This document shows, piece after piece, positions 51,017 to 59,951 of a stretch of DNA of 59,951 nt (positions are counted from its first letter, which is position 1; every line of letters begins with the position of its first letter). The notes below the pieces were generated by a model, which saw only the letters and a program-made list of their open reading frames with translations, was not told where the DNA came from and did not search any database. This stretch comes from Neoroseomonas lacus (lineage in GTDB: Bacteria; Pseudomonadota; Alphaproteobacteria; Acetobacterales; Acetobacteraceae), in the NCBI RefSeq assembly GCF_014644535.1, contig NZ_BMKW01000021.1:314-60264 (forward strand), in the 5' to 3' direction. A program made the position numbers and the translations under genes.

Positions 51017-51943
51017 TCAGGCCTGGGCGGAGGCGGTGGGCTCCTCGGGCGGCGGCAGGGCGAGTTGTTCCTCCGCCTCCCTCGCCAGCCCGGATTCGAT
51101 CAGCGGCATGCGCAGCAACCCGATGACGCGGGCGAGCGTGGCGCGCATCTCGCCGCGCTTGACCACCATGTCGAGAATGCCGTGCTCCAGCAGGTATTCG
51201 GCGCGCTGGAAGCCATCGGGCAGCTTCTCGCGCACCGTCTGTTCGATCACGCGCGCACCGGCGAAGCCGATCATGGCGCCCGGTTCGGCGATCTGGATGT
51301 CGCCCAGCATGGCGAAGGAGGCGGTGACACCCCCCGTGGTCGGGTCGCACATCACCACGATGAAGGGCAGGCCGGCTTCCTTGACCAGCCGCGTGGCGAT
51401 GACGGTGCGCGGCATCTGCATCAGCGACACCGCGCCTTCTTGCATGCGCGCCCCGCCCGAGGCGGTGAAGATGATCAGCGGGCTGTCCTGCAACACGGCG
51501 AGCTTGGCGGCGGTGACGATCGCCTCGCCCACCCCCGCGCCCATCGACCCGGCCATGAAGGCGAATTCGAAGGCGGCGACGACGGCGCGCTGCCCCTCGA
51601 TCATGCCATGGGCGACGGCGACGGCGTCATCCATCGCGGATTTCACCTGCGCTTCCTTCAGCCGGTCAGAATACCGCCGCTGGTCACGGAAGCGCAGCGG
51701 GTCGGCCGGCGCCTTGGGCAGTTCGATCCGGGAGAAGCCGGCATCCAACGTGCATTCCAACCGGCGCACGGCGGAAATGCGCATGTGGTGGCCGCAATGC
51801 GGGCAGACATTCAGCGCGGCATCGAGGTCGCGGCGGAAGATCATCTGCTCGCAGGCGGGGCATTTGTGCCAGAGATTCTCCGGCACATCCCGCTTGAAGA
51901 GGCCCGAGATCTTCGGCAGGGCCCAGTCTGAAATCCAGTTCAT
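51017..51943 (-). CDS. accD: acetyl-CoA carboxylase carboxyltransferase subunit beta
   Basis: Zinc-binding beta subunit of the carboxyltransferase that makes malonyl-CoA, 308 residues. The N-terminal zinc ribbon is CPACE...CPHCGHH; the crotonase-like core has GSMGAGVGEAI, SGGARMQEGAVSLMQM and DPTTGGVTASFAMLGD. The start at 51943 (MNWISDWALPKI) is the family start; the longer frame reads low-complexity sequence. It is separated from trpA, its common upstream neighbour. Confidence 0.95.
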   Translation of the reverse strand: MNWISDWALPKISGLFKRDVPENLWHKCPACEQMIFRRDLDAALNVCPHCGHHMRISAVRRLECTLDAGFSRIELPKAPADPLRFRDQRRYSDRLKEAQVKSAMDDAVAVAHGMIEGQRAVVAAFEFAFMAGSMGAGVGEAIVTAAKLAVLQDSPLIIFTASGGARMQEGAVSLMQMPRTVIATRLVKEAGLPFIVVMCDPTTGGVTASFAMLGDIQIAEPGAMIGFAGARVIEQTVREKLPDGFQRAEYLLEHGILDMVVKRGEMRATLARVIGLLRMPLIESGLAREAEEQLALPPPEEPTASAQA

Positions 51944-52035
51944 CGCATTCCCTCGAACGGCAAGGCCGCGCGGGAGGGGAGTAGGGGGTGCGAGGGGGCG
52001 GGCGCAAGGGGTGGGGCGCGAACCACGCCCCCCTC

Positions 52036-52500
52036 TCACCCGATCCGTCGCGGCCGCCCTCGCCTGGTCGGCCCTTCGGGCGCCTTCTCCGGCGCCCGAG
52101 TGCGCAGCAGCACCTCGACCCGCCCGGGCTGTTCCGCGATCGCCCGCGCCACGATCGCCGACAGCGTCTCCGGCGAGACATCGAGGTCCACCATCATCGC
52201 CGTCGCCTCGTCCAGCATGTGGGAATGCGGGCGGAGGATGGTGTCGTACAGCGCCGCGCCGCCGGTCGTCGGCACCCGCCCCAGCAGCCCATGCGCCACC
52301 ATGGTGTCGAGCATCGCCGCCAGTTCCGTCCGCCCAATCGCGAGGCCGCTCTCCACCGCCAGGCGCTGCGCCTCGGCAGCGTCGAAATGGGTTTCCTCGG
52401 CGGTGCGCAGCAGGCTGAGGAGGCGCGGCAGGGGACCGTCGGCGGCGAGGCCGGCCCGGCGCACTTCCTCCCGCGTCGCGTCATCCGCGGTGCTGGCCAT
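52036..52500 (-). CDS. Fur-family-like transcriptional regulator
   Basis: A 154-residue protein with a winged-helix N-terminal half (LLRTAEETHFDAAEAQRLAVESG...RTELAAMLDTMVAHGLLGRVPT) and a Fur-like C-terminal start (ALYDTILRPHSHML). The paired-Cys zinc motifs of Fur and PerR are absent, as in Irr-type regulators. Together with katG upstream and oxyR nearby this suggests a peroxide or iron-linked role, but that rests on context. It lies between katG and accD on the same strand, with R element 7 upstream. Confidence 0.68.
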   Translation of the reverse strand: MASTADDATREEVRRAGLAADGPLPRLLSLLRTAEETHFDAAEAQRLAVESGLAIGRTELAAMLDTMVAHGLLGRVPTTGGAALYDTILRPHSHMLDEATAMMVDLDVSPETLSAIVARAIAEQPGRVEVLLRTRAPEKAPEGPTRRGRPRRIG

Positions 52501-52550
52501 GGCGATCCTCCCTGTGGGGTCTGGTGCCCCTTGTTCATCGTCGCCAGGAA

Positions 52551-52700
52551 GGTTGGAGGGGCGTCGCCCCTCCAAACCACCCCACCAAAGGGCCGGGCCC
52601 TTTGGAATGCCACCAAGGGCGCCGCCCCCCAAGGCCGGCGCCCATTCGCAGAAAAAGGGCGGGGGTTCGGGGGAGGTTCCCCTCCCCCGACCTTACCTTC
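52551..52700. repeat. R-element copy 7 (partial)
   Basis: One full arm (52551-52610: outer GGAGGGGCGTCGCCCCTCC, inner CCAAAGGGCCGGGCCCTTTGG, then AATGCC) followed by a different hairpin region, including GGGGGAGG-TTCC-CCTCCCCC. The arm is the inverted near-copy of the arm at 7016-7075 (56 of 60 identical). It lies between katG and the Fur-like gene. Confidence 0.82.
52669..52688 (-). terminator. GC-rich hairpin after katG
   Basis: GGGGGAGG pairs with CCTCCCCC around TTCC, 15 bases past the katG stop on the minus strand. It lies within the R element region and has no T run. Confidence 0.45.
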
Positions 52701-52702
52701 CC

Positions 52703-54913
<2,211 letters not shown>

Positions 54914-55224
54914 TCGTCTCTCCGTTCGTGACTGGGGGGAACACACTGTCCCGCGGAGACGGACGATGGGGGACGATCCGGCCATGCATCGCCTGGCGTT
55001 CGGTCATGCGTCTCCCTCCTCCCGCGGTTGGTGTTGGGGGCAGCCTAGGCGGCCGGCCAATGATTACGGAAGTCACAAGTTCCAAAGGTTCCGATAGACA
55101 TTGCCAATGGTCGAGGAATGCCGTGGGATGGCGGCGCCTGCGTTGCGCGGGCGCAGGATCCTGCTGCGCCGCAACATTGCCGGGGATGATGCTGCCTTGC
55201 AGCAATGCCGAAGATGATGTGTCG
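54914..55224. promoter_or_regulatory. katG-oxyR divergent intergenic region
   Basis: About 310 bases between the divergent pair, with an AT-rich patch at 55060-55110. GATAGACATTGCCAATGG (55093-55110) contains the small palindrome ATTGCCAAT and an ATAG half-site; it is a weak candidate for OxyR binding, since only part of the usual four-part spacing is seen. No gene was found here. Confidence 0.4.
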
Positions 55225-56118
55225 ATGAACCTTCGAGACCTCCGCTACATGCTCGCCGTCGCCGAGCACCGCCATTTCGGCCGCGCCGCCGAGGCCTGCC
55301 GCGTCAGCCAGCCCACCCTCTCGGTGCAGCTGCGCAAGCTGGAGGAAGAACTCGGCACCGTGCTCTTCGAACGCAGCAGCAAGCAGGTGGTCCCCACCCC
55401 GATCTGCGAACTGTTGCTCGCCCATGCCCGCGTCGCGGTCGCCGAGACGGATGCCATGGCCGCCCTGGCGCGCGCCGCGATGGACCCGCTGCGTGGCAGC
55501 ATGCGCATCGGCATCATCCCCACCCTCGGCCCCTATCTGCTGCCGCTGGTGTTCGGCCCACTGCGCGAGGCACTGCCCGGCCTCGAACTCGAACCCTGGG
55601 AAGACGTGACGACCGTCCTGCTGGAACGGCTGCGCGCGCATGAACTCGACGCCGCCATCCTCGCCACCGAACCGGACGGCGCGGACATCGTCACCGAACC
55701 GCTGTTCACCGAACCCTTCATCGCCGCCCTGCCGCCCGACCATGCCTTGTGCGGCCGCGCCCGCGTCAGCGAGGAGGAACTCGCCCCCGACGTGCTGGTG
55801 CTGGCCGACGGCCATTGCCTGCGCGACCAGGCGCTGGCCGCCTGCGGCCTGGCCGGGCCGCGCGGCGGCTCGCTGCGGGCCTCCTCCCTGGCGACGCTGA
55901 TCAACATGGTCGCGGCCGGCTACGGCACGACGCTGATCCCCGGCCTCGCCGCCGGCGCCGCACAGGATGCCGGCATTACTCTGGTGCCGCTGCGTCGCGG
56001 CGTGTCGCGCACCGTGCGTATCGCCCGTCGGGCGGCCTTCCCGCGCCGGGCGGCGGTGGAGGCTGTCGCCGGAGTGATCGCGGAACGGCTGAAGCGGTAC
56101 TCGGCGACGGCCGGGTAG
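55225..56118 (+). CDS. oxyR: hydrogen peroxide-inducible activator OxyR
   Basis: LysR-family regulator of 297 residues. The N-terminal helix-turn-helix (MNLRDLRYMLAVAEHRHFGRAAEACRVSQPTLSVQLRKLEEELG is spread over residues 1-44) is followed by the sensing domain with Cys198 in DGHCLRD and Cys207 in LAACG. These are nine positions apart, as in the disulfide pair of E. coli OxyR. It should activate katG on peroxide stress. The start at 55225 gives the standard N-terminus. Confidence 0.95.
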   Translation: MNLRDLRYMLAVAEHRHFGRAAEACRVSQPTLSVQLRKLEEELGTVLFERSSKQVVPTPICELLLAHARVAVAETDAMAALARAAMDPLRGSMRIGIIPTLGPYLLPLVFGPLREALPGLELEPWEDVTTVLLERLRAHELDAAILATEPDGADIVTEPLFTEPFIAALPPDHALCGRARVSEEELAPDVLVLADGHCLRDQALAACGLAGPRGGSLRASSLATLINMVAAGYGTTLIPGLAAGAAQDAGITLVPLRRGVSRTVRIARRAAFPRRAAVEAVAGVIAERLKRYSATAG

Positions 56119-56150
56119 GGTAGCCGGCGCCGCATGTCTGATCCGCGGCA

Positions 56151-56474
56151 GGAGTGGAACCGAGAGGGGCTCTGCCCCTCCCGGACCCTCCCCGCCAAAG
56201 GCCTAAGGGCCTCTGGACACCTGGAACTGGCGCGGGGCCAGACGGTCTTGCCAAGCACGAGAAGCCGCGCTGGGCGCAGTGCCCGGGAGGCTGATTGGCA
56301 AAGGGCAACGCGAGCGTCACGCGTCGGCGAAAACCTCGCTTTGCCCAACACTAGGTATCGGTTTCCAAAGGCCTCTGGCCGAGGAGCTCCCATTGGCGTT
56401 GCTTCTCAACGTCAATGGGTCCCCGTGGTGGGGTGAGGTCCGGCGAGGGGCAAAGCCCCTTTCCCGTTCCACCC
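56151..56474. repeat. R-element copy 8 (with extra 45-base insert)
   Basis: Between convergent oxyR and the amidase gene. Left arm: GAGAGGGGCTCTGCCCCTC and CAAAGGCCTAAGGGCCTCTG. Right arm: CCAAAGGCCTCTGG, then the insert GAGGAGCTCCCATTGGCGTTG...CAACGTCAATGGG, then the closing GAGGGGCAAAGCCCCTTTC. The insert matches the one in copy 4 closely, including its CATTGGCGTTG stem. Confidence 0.8.
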
Positions 56475-56506
56475 TTCGCACGACCGAACAGACCCGCCCG
56501 CCTCAA

Positions 56507-57928
56507 TCAGCCCATCCGCGCCCAAAGCTGCTTCGACAGCGTGCCCAACCGATCCTCGATGGCGACCATCGCGTCCACCACCAGGTCCTCGCGCCAGCGC
56601 TGCCCGAGGATCTGCACCCCGATCGGCTTCGGCCCTTCCGGGAAGTCGCCGAGCCCCGCCGGCACAGTCCCCGCCGGCAGGCCGAGATAGTTGCCGAGCG
56701 TCGACCAATGCCCCTGGCCGATGCTCTCGCGCAGCCCTTCCGCCCCTTCCGCGTCGCGGCCCGGCGCATAGAAGGGCACCGGCAGGAAGGGGGAGAGGAA
56801 CAGCGGGTATTCCGCCATCAGCACCGACCACTGCCGCGCGTAGAAAGTCCGCCGGGCGAGCATCTCCAGCATGGGCTTCATCTCAACCGTCGGGGTGCGG
56901 CGGTAGTTCTGCTCGAACACGCTGACGATGGCCGGCGAGCCGTATTTCGCGATGTCCTCGGCCATCAGGTGATAGCTCTCGGTCATCAGCGCCTGACGGC
57001 CCTCGAAGGCGATCTCGCGCAGCGACGGCGGCGTGATCTCCTCCACCGCATAGCCGGCATCGGCCAGGGCATCGCGCGCGGCGAGCAGCGCCTTCTCCAC
57101 CTCGGAGTGCAACGGGAGGTCCGGCGCCTCGCGGCTGAAGCCGACCTTCATCGGCCCGGCGAGCGCCGGCCCGCGCCAGGGCAGCGGCACATGGAACGGA
57201 TCGCGCGGATCGGCGCCAATCATCGCCGGCATGGCGAGGTGCAGGTCCCGCGCCGCGCGCGCCAGCAGCCCCTGGGCCGACATCTGCTGCGCCAATATGC
57301 CGCGCTCCGCGGTCTGCGAGGGGTTGTAGACCGCCACGCGCCCGACCCCCGGCTTGACCGTGACCACGCCATTGCCGGCGGCAGGGAAGCGCAGCGACCC
57401 GCCAATGTCGTTGCCATGCCCCAACGCGCCGATGCCCGCCGCCACCGCCGCGCCCGCCCCACCCGACGAGCCACCCGGGCTGACGTGGCGCCCCCACGGA
57501 TTCCACGTCCTGCCGAACAGCGGGTTATCGGTGTCGCAGCGGCGGGAGAATTCCGGAACATTGGTCCGCCCGATCACCACGGCGCCGGCATCCAGCAGGT
57601 TCTTCACCAGCGGCGCATCACCCGGCGCGACCAGGTCCTTGAAGGCGACGACGCCGTTCGAGCTCGCCTCGCCCTTCTGGTCGATGTTGATCTTGATGGT
57701 GATCGGCACCCCATGCAGCGGGCCCTTCGGACCCTGGGCGGCGTCGAGCGCCCTGGCGCGTTCCAGGGCCGAGTCCGACAAATCGGTGACCACGGCGTTG
57801 AGCGCGGGATTGACCGCATGCATCCGTTCGACCGAGGCGCGGACGGCCTCGACCGCGCTGACCTCACCGGACTGGATCAGGGCGCTGAGGTCGGTGGCGG
57901 CGTATTGCCAGAGCGGCGTGGATGTCAC
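56507..57928 (-). CDS. amidase signature family protein
   Basis: A 473-residue amidase of the Ser-cisSer-Lys type. The catalytic Lys lies in VPITIKINIDQ, the Gly/Ser loop is SPGGSSGGAGAAVAAGIGALGHG, and the acyl Ser lies in DIGGSLRFPAA. The N-terminal LSALIQSGEVSAVEAV is typical. The substrate is unknown; such genes often hydrolyse amides or act in nitrogen scavenging. Upstream on the same strand is the Old Yellow Enzyme homologue, separated by a decayed MITE. Confidence 0.9.
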   Translation of the reverse strand: MTSTPLWQYAATDLSALIQSGEVSAVEAVRASVERMHAVNPALNAVVTDLSDSALERARALDAAQGPKGPLHGVPITIKINIDQKGEASSNGVVAFKDLVAPGDAPLVKNLLDAGAVVIGRTNVPEFSRRCDTDNPLFGRTWNPWGRHVSPGGSSGGAGAAVAAGIGALGHGNDIGGSLRFPAAGNGVVTVKPGVGRVAVYNPSQTAERGILAQQMSAQGLLARAARDLHLAMPAMIGADPRDPFHVPLPWRGPALAGPMKVGFSREAPDLPLHSEVEKALLAARDALADAGYAVEEITPPSLREIAFEGRQALMTESYHLMAEDIAKYGSPAIVSVFEQNYRRTPTVEMKPMLEMLARRTFYARQWSVLMAEYPLFLSPFLPVPFYAPGRDAEGAEGLRESIGQGHWSTLGNYLGLPAGTVPAGLGDFPEGPKPIGVQILGQRWREDLVVDAMVAIEDRLGTLSKQLWARMG

Positions 57929-57984
57929 GGATCGAAAATCCTTGCTGCGGTGGAATCAATGAGGTTGGTGGCCGGTCTCGTGTC

Positions 57985-58113
57985 AGGAACCGTTGGGGAA
58001 TGCGCCGCGCGGCGCGTCCCGACGCCCGCACCCGGCCACCCAACGACTGTCTGCGGGATGGGTCGCAGGGGATGGACGTACGGGCCGGAGCCTGGCTTCT
58101 CAAACGGGTTCCG
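57985..58113. mobile_element. MITE copy 2 (decayed)
   Basis: About 129 bases, the same length as the copy at 27007. The left end GGAACCGTTGGGGAATGCGCC and right end (minus strand GGAACCCGTTTGAGAAGCCAGG) are recognisably diverged from GAGACCGTTTGAAAA, and the inner CCCGCACCCGGCCACCCA matches the other copies. The right end overlaps the last codons of the adjacent oxidoreductase gene and provides its stop. Confidence 0.68.
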
Positions 58114-59284
58114 AGGCCTTCAGCGCGTCCCGATAGGTGCTCGGCACCATCGTCTTGACTTGCCGCGCGCGCTTCTCCAGCCAATAGGCGCTGGCCGGCG
58201 GCACCAGCGCGAAGCGCGGATCGACGCCAAGCTTCTGTGCCGCATCCATCGGCCAGTTCGGATTGTACAGAAGCTCCCGCGCCAGCGCGATCAGGTCGGC
58301 CTCGCCCTTCTGCAGGATGCCCTCCGCCTGGTCGGCATGGACGATCAGCCCGACCGCCATCGACAGGATGCCGGCCTCGCGCCGCAGCCTTTCGGCATAG
58401 GGTACCTGGTAGCCATAGCCGATCGGCCCGGCACTGGTGACCGGCGCGCCCGACATCCCGCCCGAGGAGCAGTCGATCACGTCGATGCCCTTCGGCTTGA
58501 CCAGCTTGGCCAGCTCGACACTCTCCGCCGGCCCCCAGCCCACATCATCCTCGACCGACAGGCGCAGGAACAGCGGCTTCTCCTCGGGCCAGTGGCGGCG
58601 GACCTCCTCCACCACTTCGGTGCAGAAGCGCATCCGGCCCATGGCATCGCCGCCATACTCGTCGTTGCGCTGGTTGGAAAAGGGCGAGAGGAACTGGTGG
58701 ATCAGGTAGCCATGCGCGCCATGGATCTCCAGCACCTCGAAGCCGGCCTCCTGCGCGCGGCGCGCGGCCTGGCCCCAACGCAGAACGAGGTCCTTCACCT
58801 CCGTGCGCGACAGGGCGCGCGGCAGCGGGTCGCTTTCCGGCGACCGCGCCGCCGAGGGCGCGACCAAATCCCACGCGTCCCACGCGTCGGCCCCCAGCGC
58901 CTCGACCACCGCCTCGCGGGTGAGCGGCGCCCCGCCCTCCCACGGCCGGAAGCGCCGCGCCTTGCGGCCGGAATGCCCGATCTGGATGCCCGCCACGCAA
59001 TCCTGCGCCCGGATGAAGTCGACGATGCGCTTGAGCCCAGGGATGAAGGCATCGTCCCACAGGCCGAGATCGCCCATCGTGCCGCAGCCGCGCTGCTCGA
59101 CCTTGGTGCTTTCCACCATCATCAGCCCCGCACCGCCGGCGGCGTAGCGCCCCGCATTCATCAAATGCCAGTCGGTGGCGAAGCCGCGTGACGCCGCATA
59201 TTGGTGCATCGGCGCAACCACGACGCGGTTCTTCAGGGTCACGCCCCTGATCTGCATCGGCGCGAACAACAATGGGCCGGCCAT
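58100..59284 (-). CDS. NADH:flavin oxidoreductase (Old Yellow Enzyme family, YqjM-like)
   Basis: FMN-dependent TIM-barrel oxidoreductase of 394 residues, probably reducing activated alkenes. It shows VVVAPMHQYAAS, the substrate-binding IQIGHSGRKA, EIHGAHGYLIHQFLSPFSNQRNDEYGG and the C-terminal phosphate site ALARELLYNPNWP. The Cys found after PM in YqjM is a His here. The last residues (SEPV) and the stop fall in the MITE end at 58100-58113, so the tail has been changed by that insertion. Confidence 0.9.
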   Translation of the reverse strand: MAGPLLFAPMQIRGVTLKNRVVVAPMHQYAASRGFATDWHLMNAGRYAAGGAGLMMVESTKVEQRGCGTMGDLGLWDDAFIPGLKRIVDFIRAQDCVAGIQIGHSGRKARRFRPWEGGAPLTREAVVEALGADAWDAWDLVAPSAARSPESDPLPRALSRTEVKDLVLRWGQAARRAQEAGFEVLEIHGAHGYLIHQFLSPFSNQRNDEYGGDAMGRMRFCTEVVEEVRRHWPEEKPLFLRLSVEDDVGWGPAESVELAKLVKPKGIDVIDCSSGGMSGAPVTSAGPIGYGYQVPYAERLRREAGILSMAVGLIVHADQAEGILQKGEADLIALARELLYNPNWPMDAAQKLGVDPRFALVPPASAYWLEKRARQVKTMVPSTYRDALKASEPV

Positions 59285-59401
59285 TCTGCGTTCCTTCCCC
59301 TCGGAGCCGCCATGCTACAGCGCCGGGCGGGAGTGAGAAGGCGACAGAGCTCGAGCCTGTGTGGAAGCGCGTATGCCAGTCGCGCTGCTGCCTGGCCTGG
59401 G

Positions 59402-59814
59402 GGACCGGAGAGGGCTTTGCCCCCTCCGAACCTCCCCCACCAAAGGCCCGAGGCCTTTGGAAACCTATACTTGGTGTCGGGCAGTGGGCGGCTTTCGCCG
59501 AAGCGGAATGCGTACCCTGCACGGTGCCAAGCAGTCCCCGGGCATGCTGCCCGGCGCGACTGTCCCGTCTCGATAAGACCATCGTGCTCAACGCCAATTC
59601 GAGGTGTCCAGAGGCCCTTAGAGACCGTTTGAAAATGCGCCAAGGGGGCGCATCTTGAGGTCCGGCACCGGCCCGCACCCCCACCCTGCCACCCACGTCA
59701 GTATCCTGGAATGAGTGGTCGGGTGGGGGTGCGGGCCGGTGCCGGACTTTTCAAACGGTCTCTTAGGCCTTTGGCAGGGTGAGGTTTGGAGAGGGGCAGG
59801 GCGCCTCTCCAAGG
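59402..59814. repeat. R-element copy 9, interrupted by MITE copy 3
   Basis: Left arm GGAGAGGGCTTTGCCCCCTCC, CCAAAGGCCCGAGGCCTTTGG and the centre are intact. In the right arm the GAGGCCC-TTA-GGCCTTTGG hairpin is split at the TTA by a 142-bp MITE, after which GGCCTTTGG and a final outer hairpin (GGAGAGGGGCAGGGCGCCTCTCC) follow. Removing the MITE and one TTA restores the sequence of the other copies. Confidence 0.82.
59621..59762. mobile_element. MITE copy 3 (142 bp, intact, TTA duplication)
   Basis: Perfect 15-bp terminal inverted repeats GAGACCGTTTGAAAA, flanked by TTA at 59618-59620 and 59763-59765. Inner arms TCCGGCACCGGCCCGCACCC... and their complement pair for 26 bases. A small extra hairpin (ATGCGCC...GGCGCAT) sits on the left only. 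No coding capacity. The 3-base TNA target and end sequence resemble the IS1031 group of the IS5 family, so mobilisation by such a transposase elsewhere in the genome is inferred. Confidence 0.87.
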
Positions 59815-59951
59815 CCCCAGGCGCCGTGGCTTCGCACCTTTGGGACGCTGCTCCTCCAATGTCCTCCGTAAGAGCCCATCCGGAAAGAAGTTGAGTCGAT
59901 TGAATCGGCTGTGATTCGCTGTGTCCGTGGACGATTCGCGGGGGCAGACGG
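59815..59951. other. right window edge, possible start of another insertion sequence
   Basis: After R-element copy 9 the sequence TAAGAGCCCATCCGGAAAG at 59868-59886 has the look of an IS5-family end (GAGCCC...) after a TNA target, with lower GC DNA running out of the window. It cannot be confirmed without the other end. Confidence 0.25.

Noticed and set aside
49675..51126. Long plus-strand frame opposite folC
   Set aside because: Antisense to a clear folC. Arg/Gln/His-rich reading typical of GC-rich shadows.
56279..59191. A 970-codon plus-strand open frame opposite the amidase and oxidoreductase genes
   Set aside because: Antisense shadow. It begins in an R element, crosses two genes and a MITE, and shows no family features.

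Overview
The window is high-GC DNA from an alphaproteobacterium. Gene order and protein style point to Rhodospirillales, most likely an Acetobacteraceae (Roseomonas-like) chromosome: sppA-ihfB-lapA-pyrF-trpF, trpB-trpA, accD-folC, a zinc-ribbon gene divergent from ftsE-ftsX-ydcF-plsC, chaC/DUF2125, metXW, and a chorismate mutase-hisC-tyrA set. This assignment is inferred from gene content and order; no database search was possible. No rRNA, tRNA or CRISPR array was seen.

Left core block (1-26 kb): sppA, ihfB, lapA, pyrF and trpF run together, followed by a lipoprotein, trpB-trpA, a peptide-type binding protein, a 3-hydroxyisobutyryl-CoA hydrolase-like gene, and a complete PotABCD-like polyamine ABC transporter. 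Then come a zinc-ribbon protein, ftsEX-ydcF-plsC, chaC, a DUF2125 protein, metX-metW, and the aromatic amino-acid set (chorismate mutase with decayed prephenate dehydratase-like and ACT-like parts, hisC, tyrA).

Accessory block (26-49 kb): mostly envelope, stress and signalling genes. It holds DUF302, an XRE regulator, two paralogous lipoproteins around a Rap1a-like protein, DUF3309, two very small proteins missed by length cut-offs, an SbmA/ABCD-like ABC protein whose ATPase motifs are all degenerate, ExoD, a single-domain response regulator divergent from a 1439-residue CheB-CheR-PAS-kinase-receiver-receiver-LuxR fusion, NhaA, a PRC-barrel protein, an ECF sigma factor, a cold-shock protein, and a GT4 / GH130 / ManA-type cassette. 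The block ends in mobile-element wreckage: a rearranged integrase fragment, a catalytically dead IS3 tail and a groEL-like tail.

Right core block (49-60 kb): an LpxR-like protein, folC, accD, a Fur-like regulator, katG divergent from oxyR, an amidase and an Old Yellow Enzyme homologue.

Two repeat systems overlie this. The first is a family of modular paired-hairpin repeats (here called R elements, nine copies), confined to gaps between genes and absent between 19 and 52 kb. The second is a 129-142 bp palindromic MITE (three copies) with IS5/IS1031-like ends and a TTA target duplication; one copy sits in the loop of an R-element hairpin and another supplies the stop codon of a gene. The usual trpFBA-accD-folC order is split, with accD-folC 45 kb away on the other strand. 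Near-identical R arms lie in opposite orientation beside both cut ends, which suggests a repeat-mediated inversion. The signalling fusion has an exact 13-bp motif in the promoter region it shares with the response regulator and again upstream of the next small gene, a candidate self-regulated mini-regulon.
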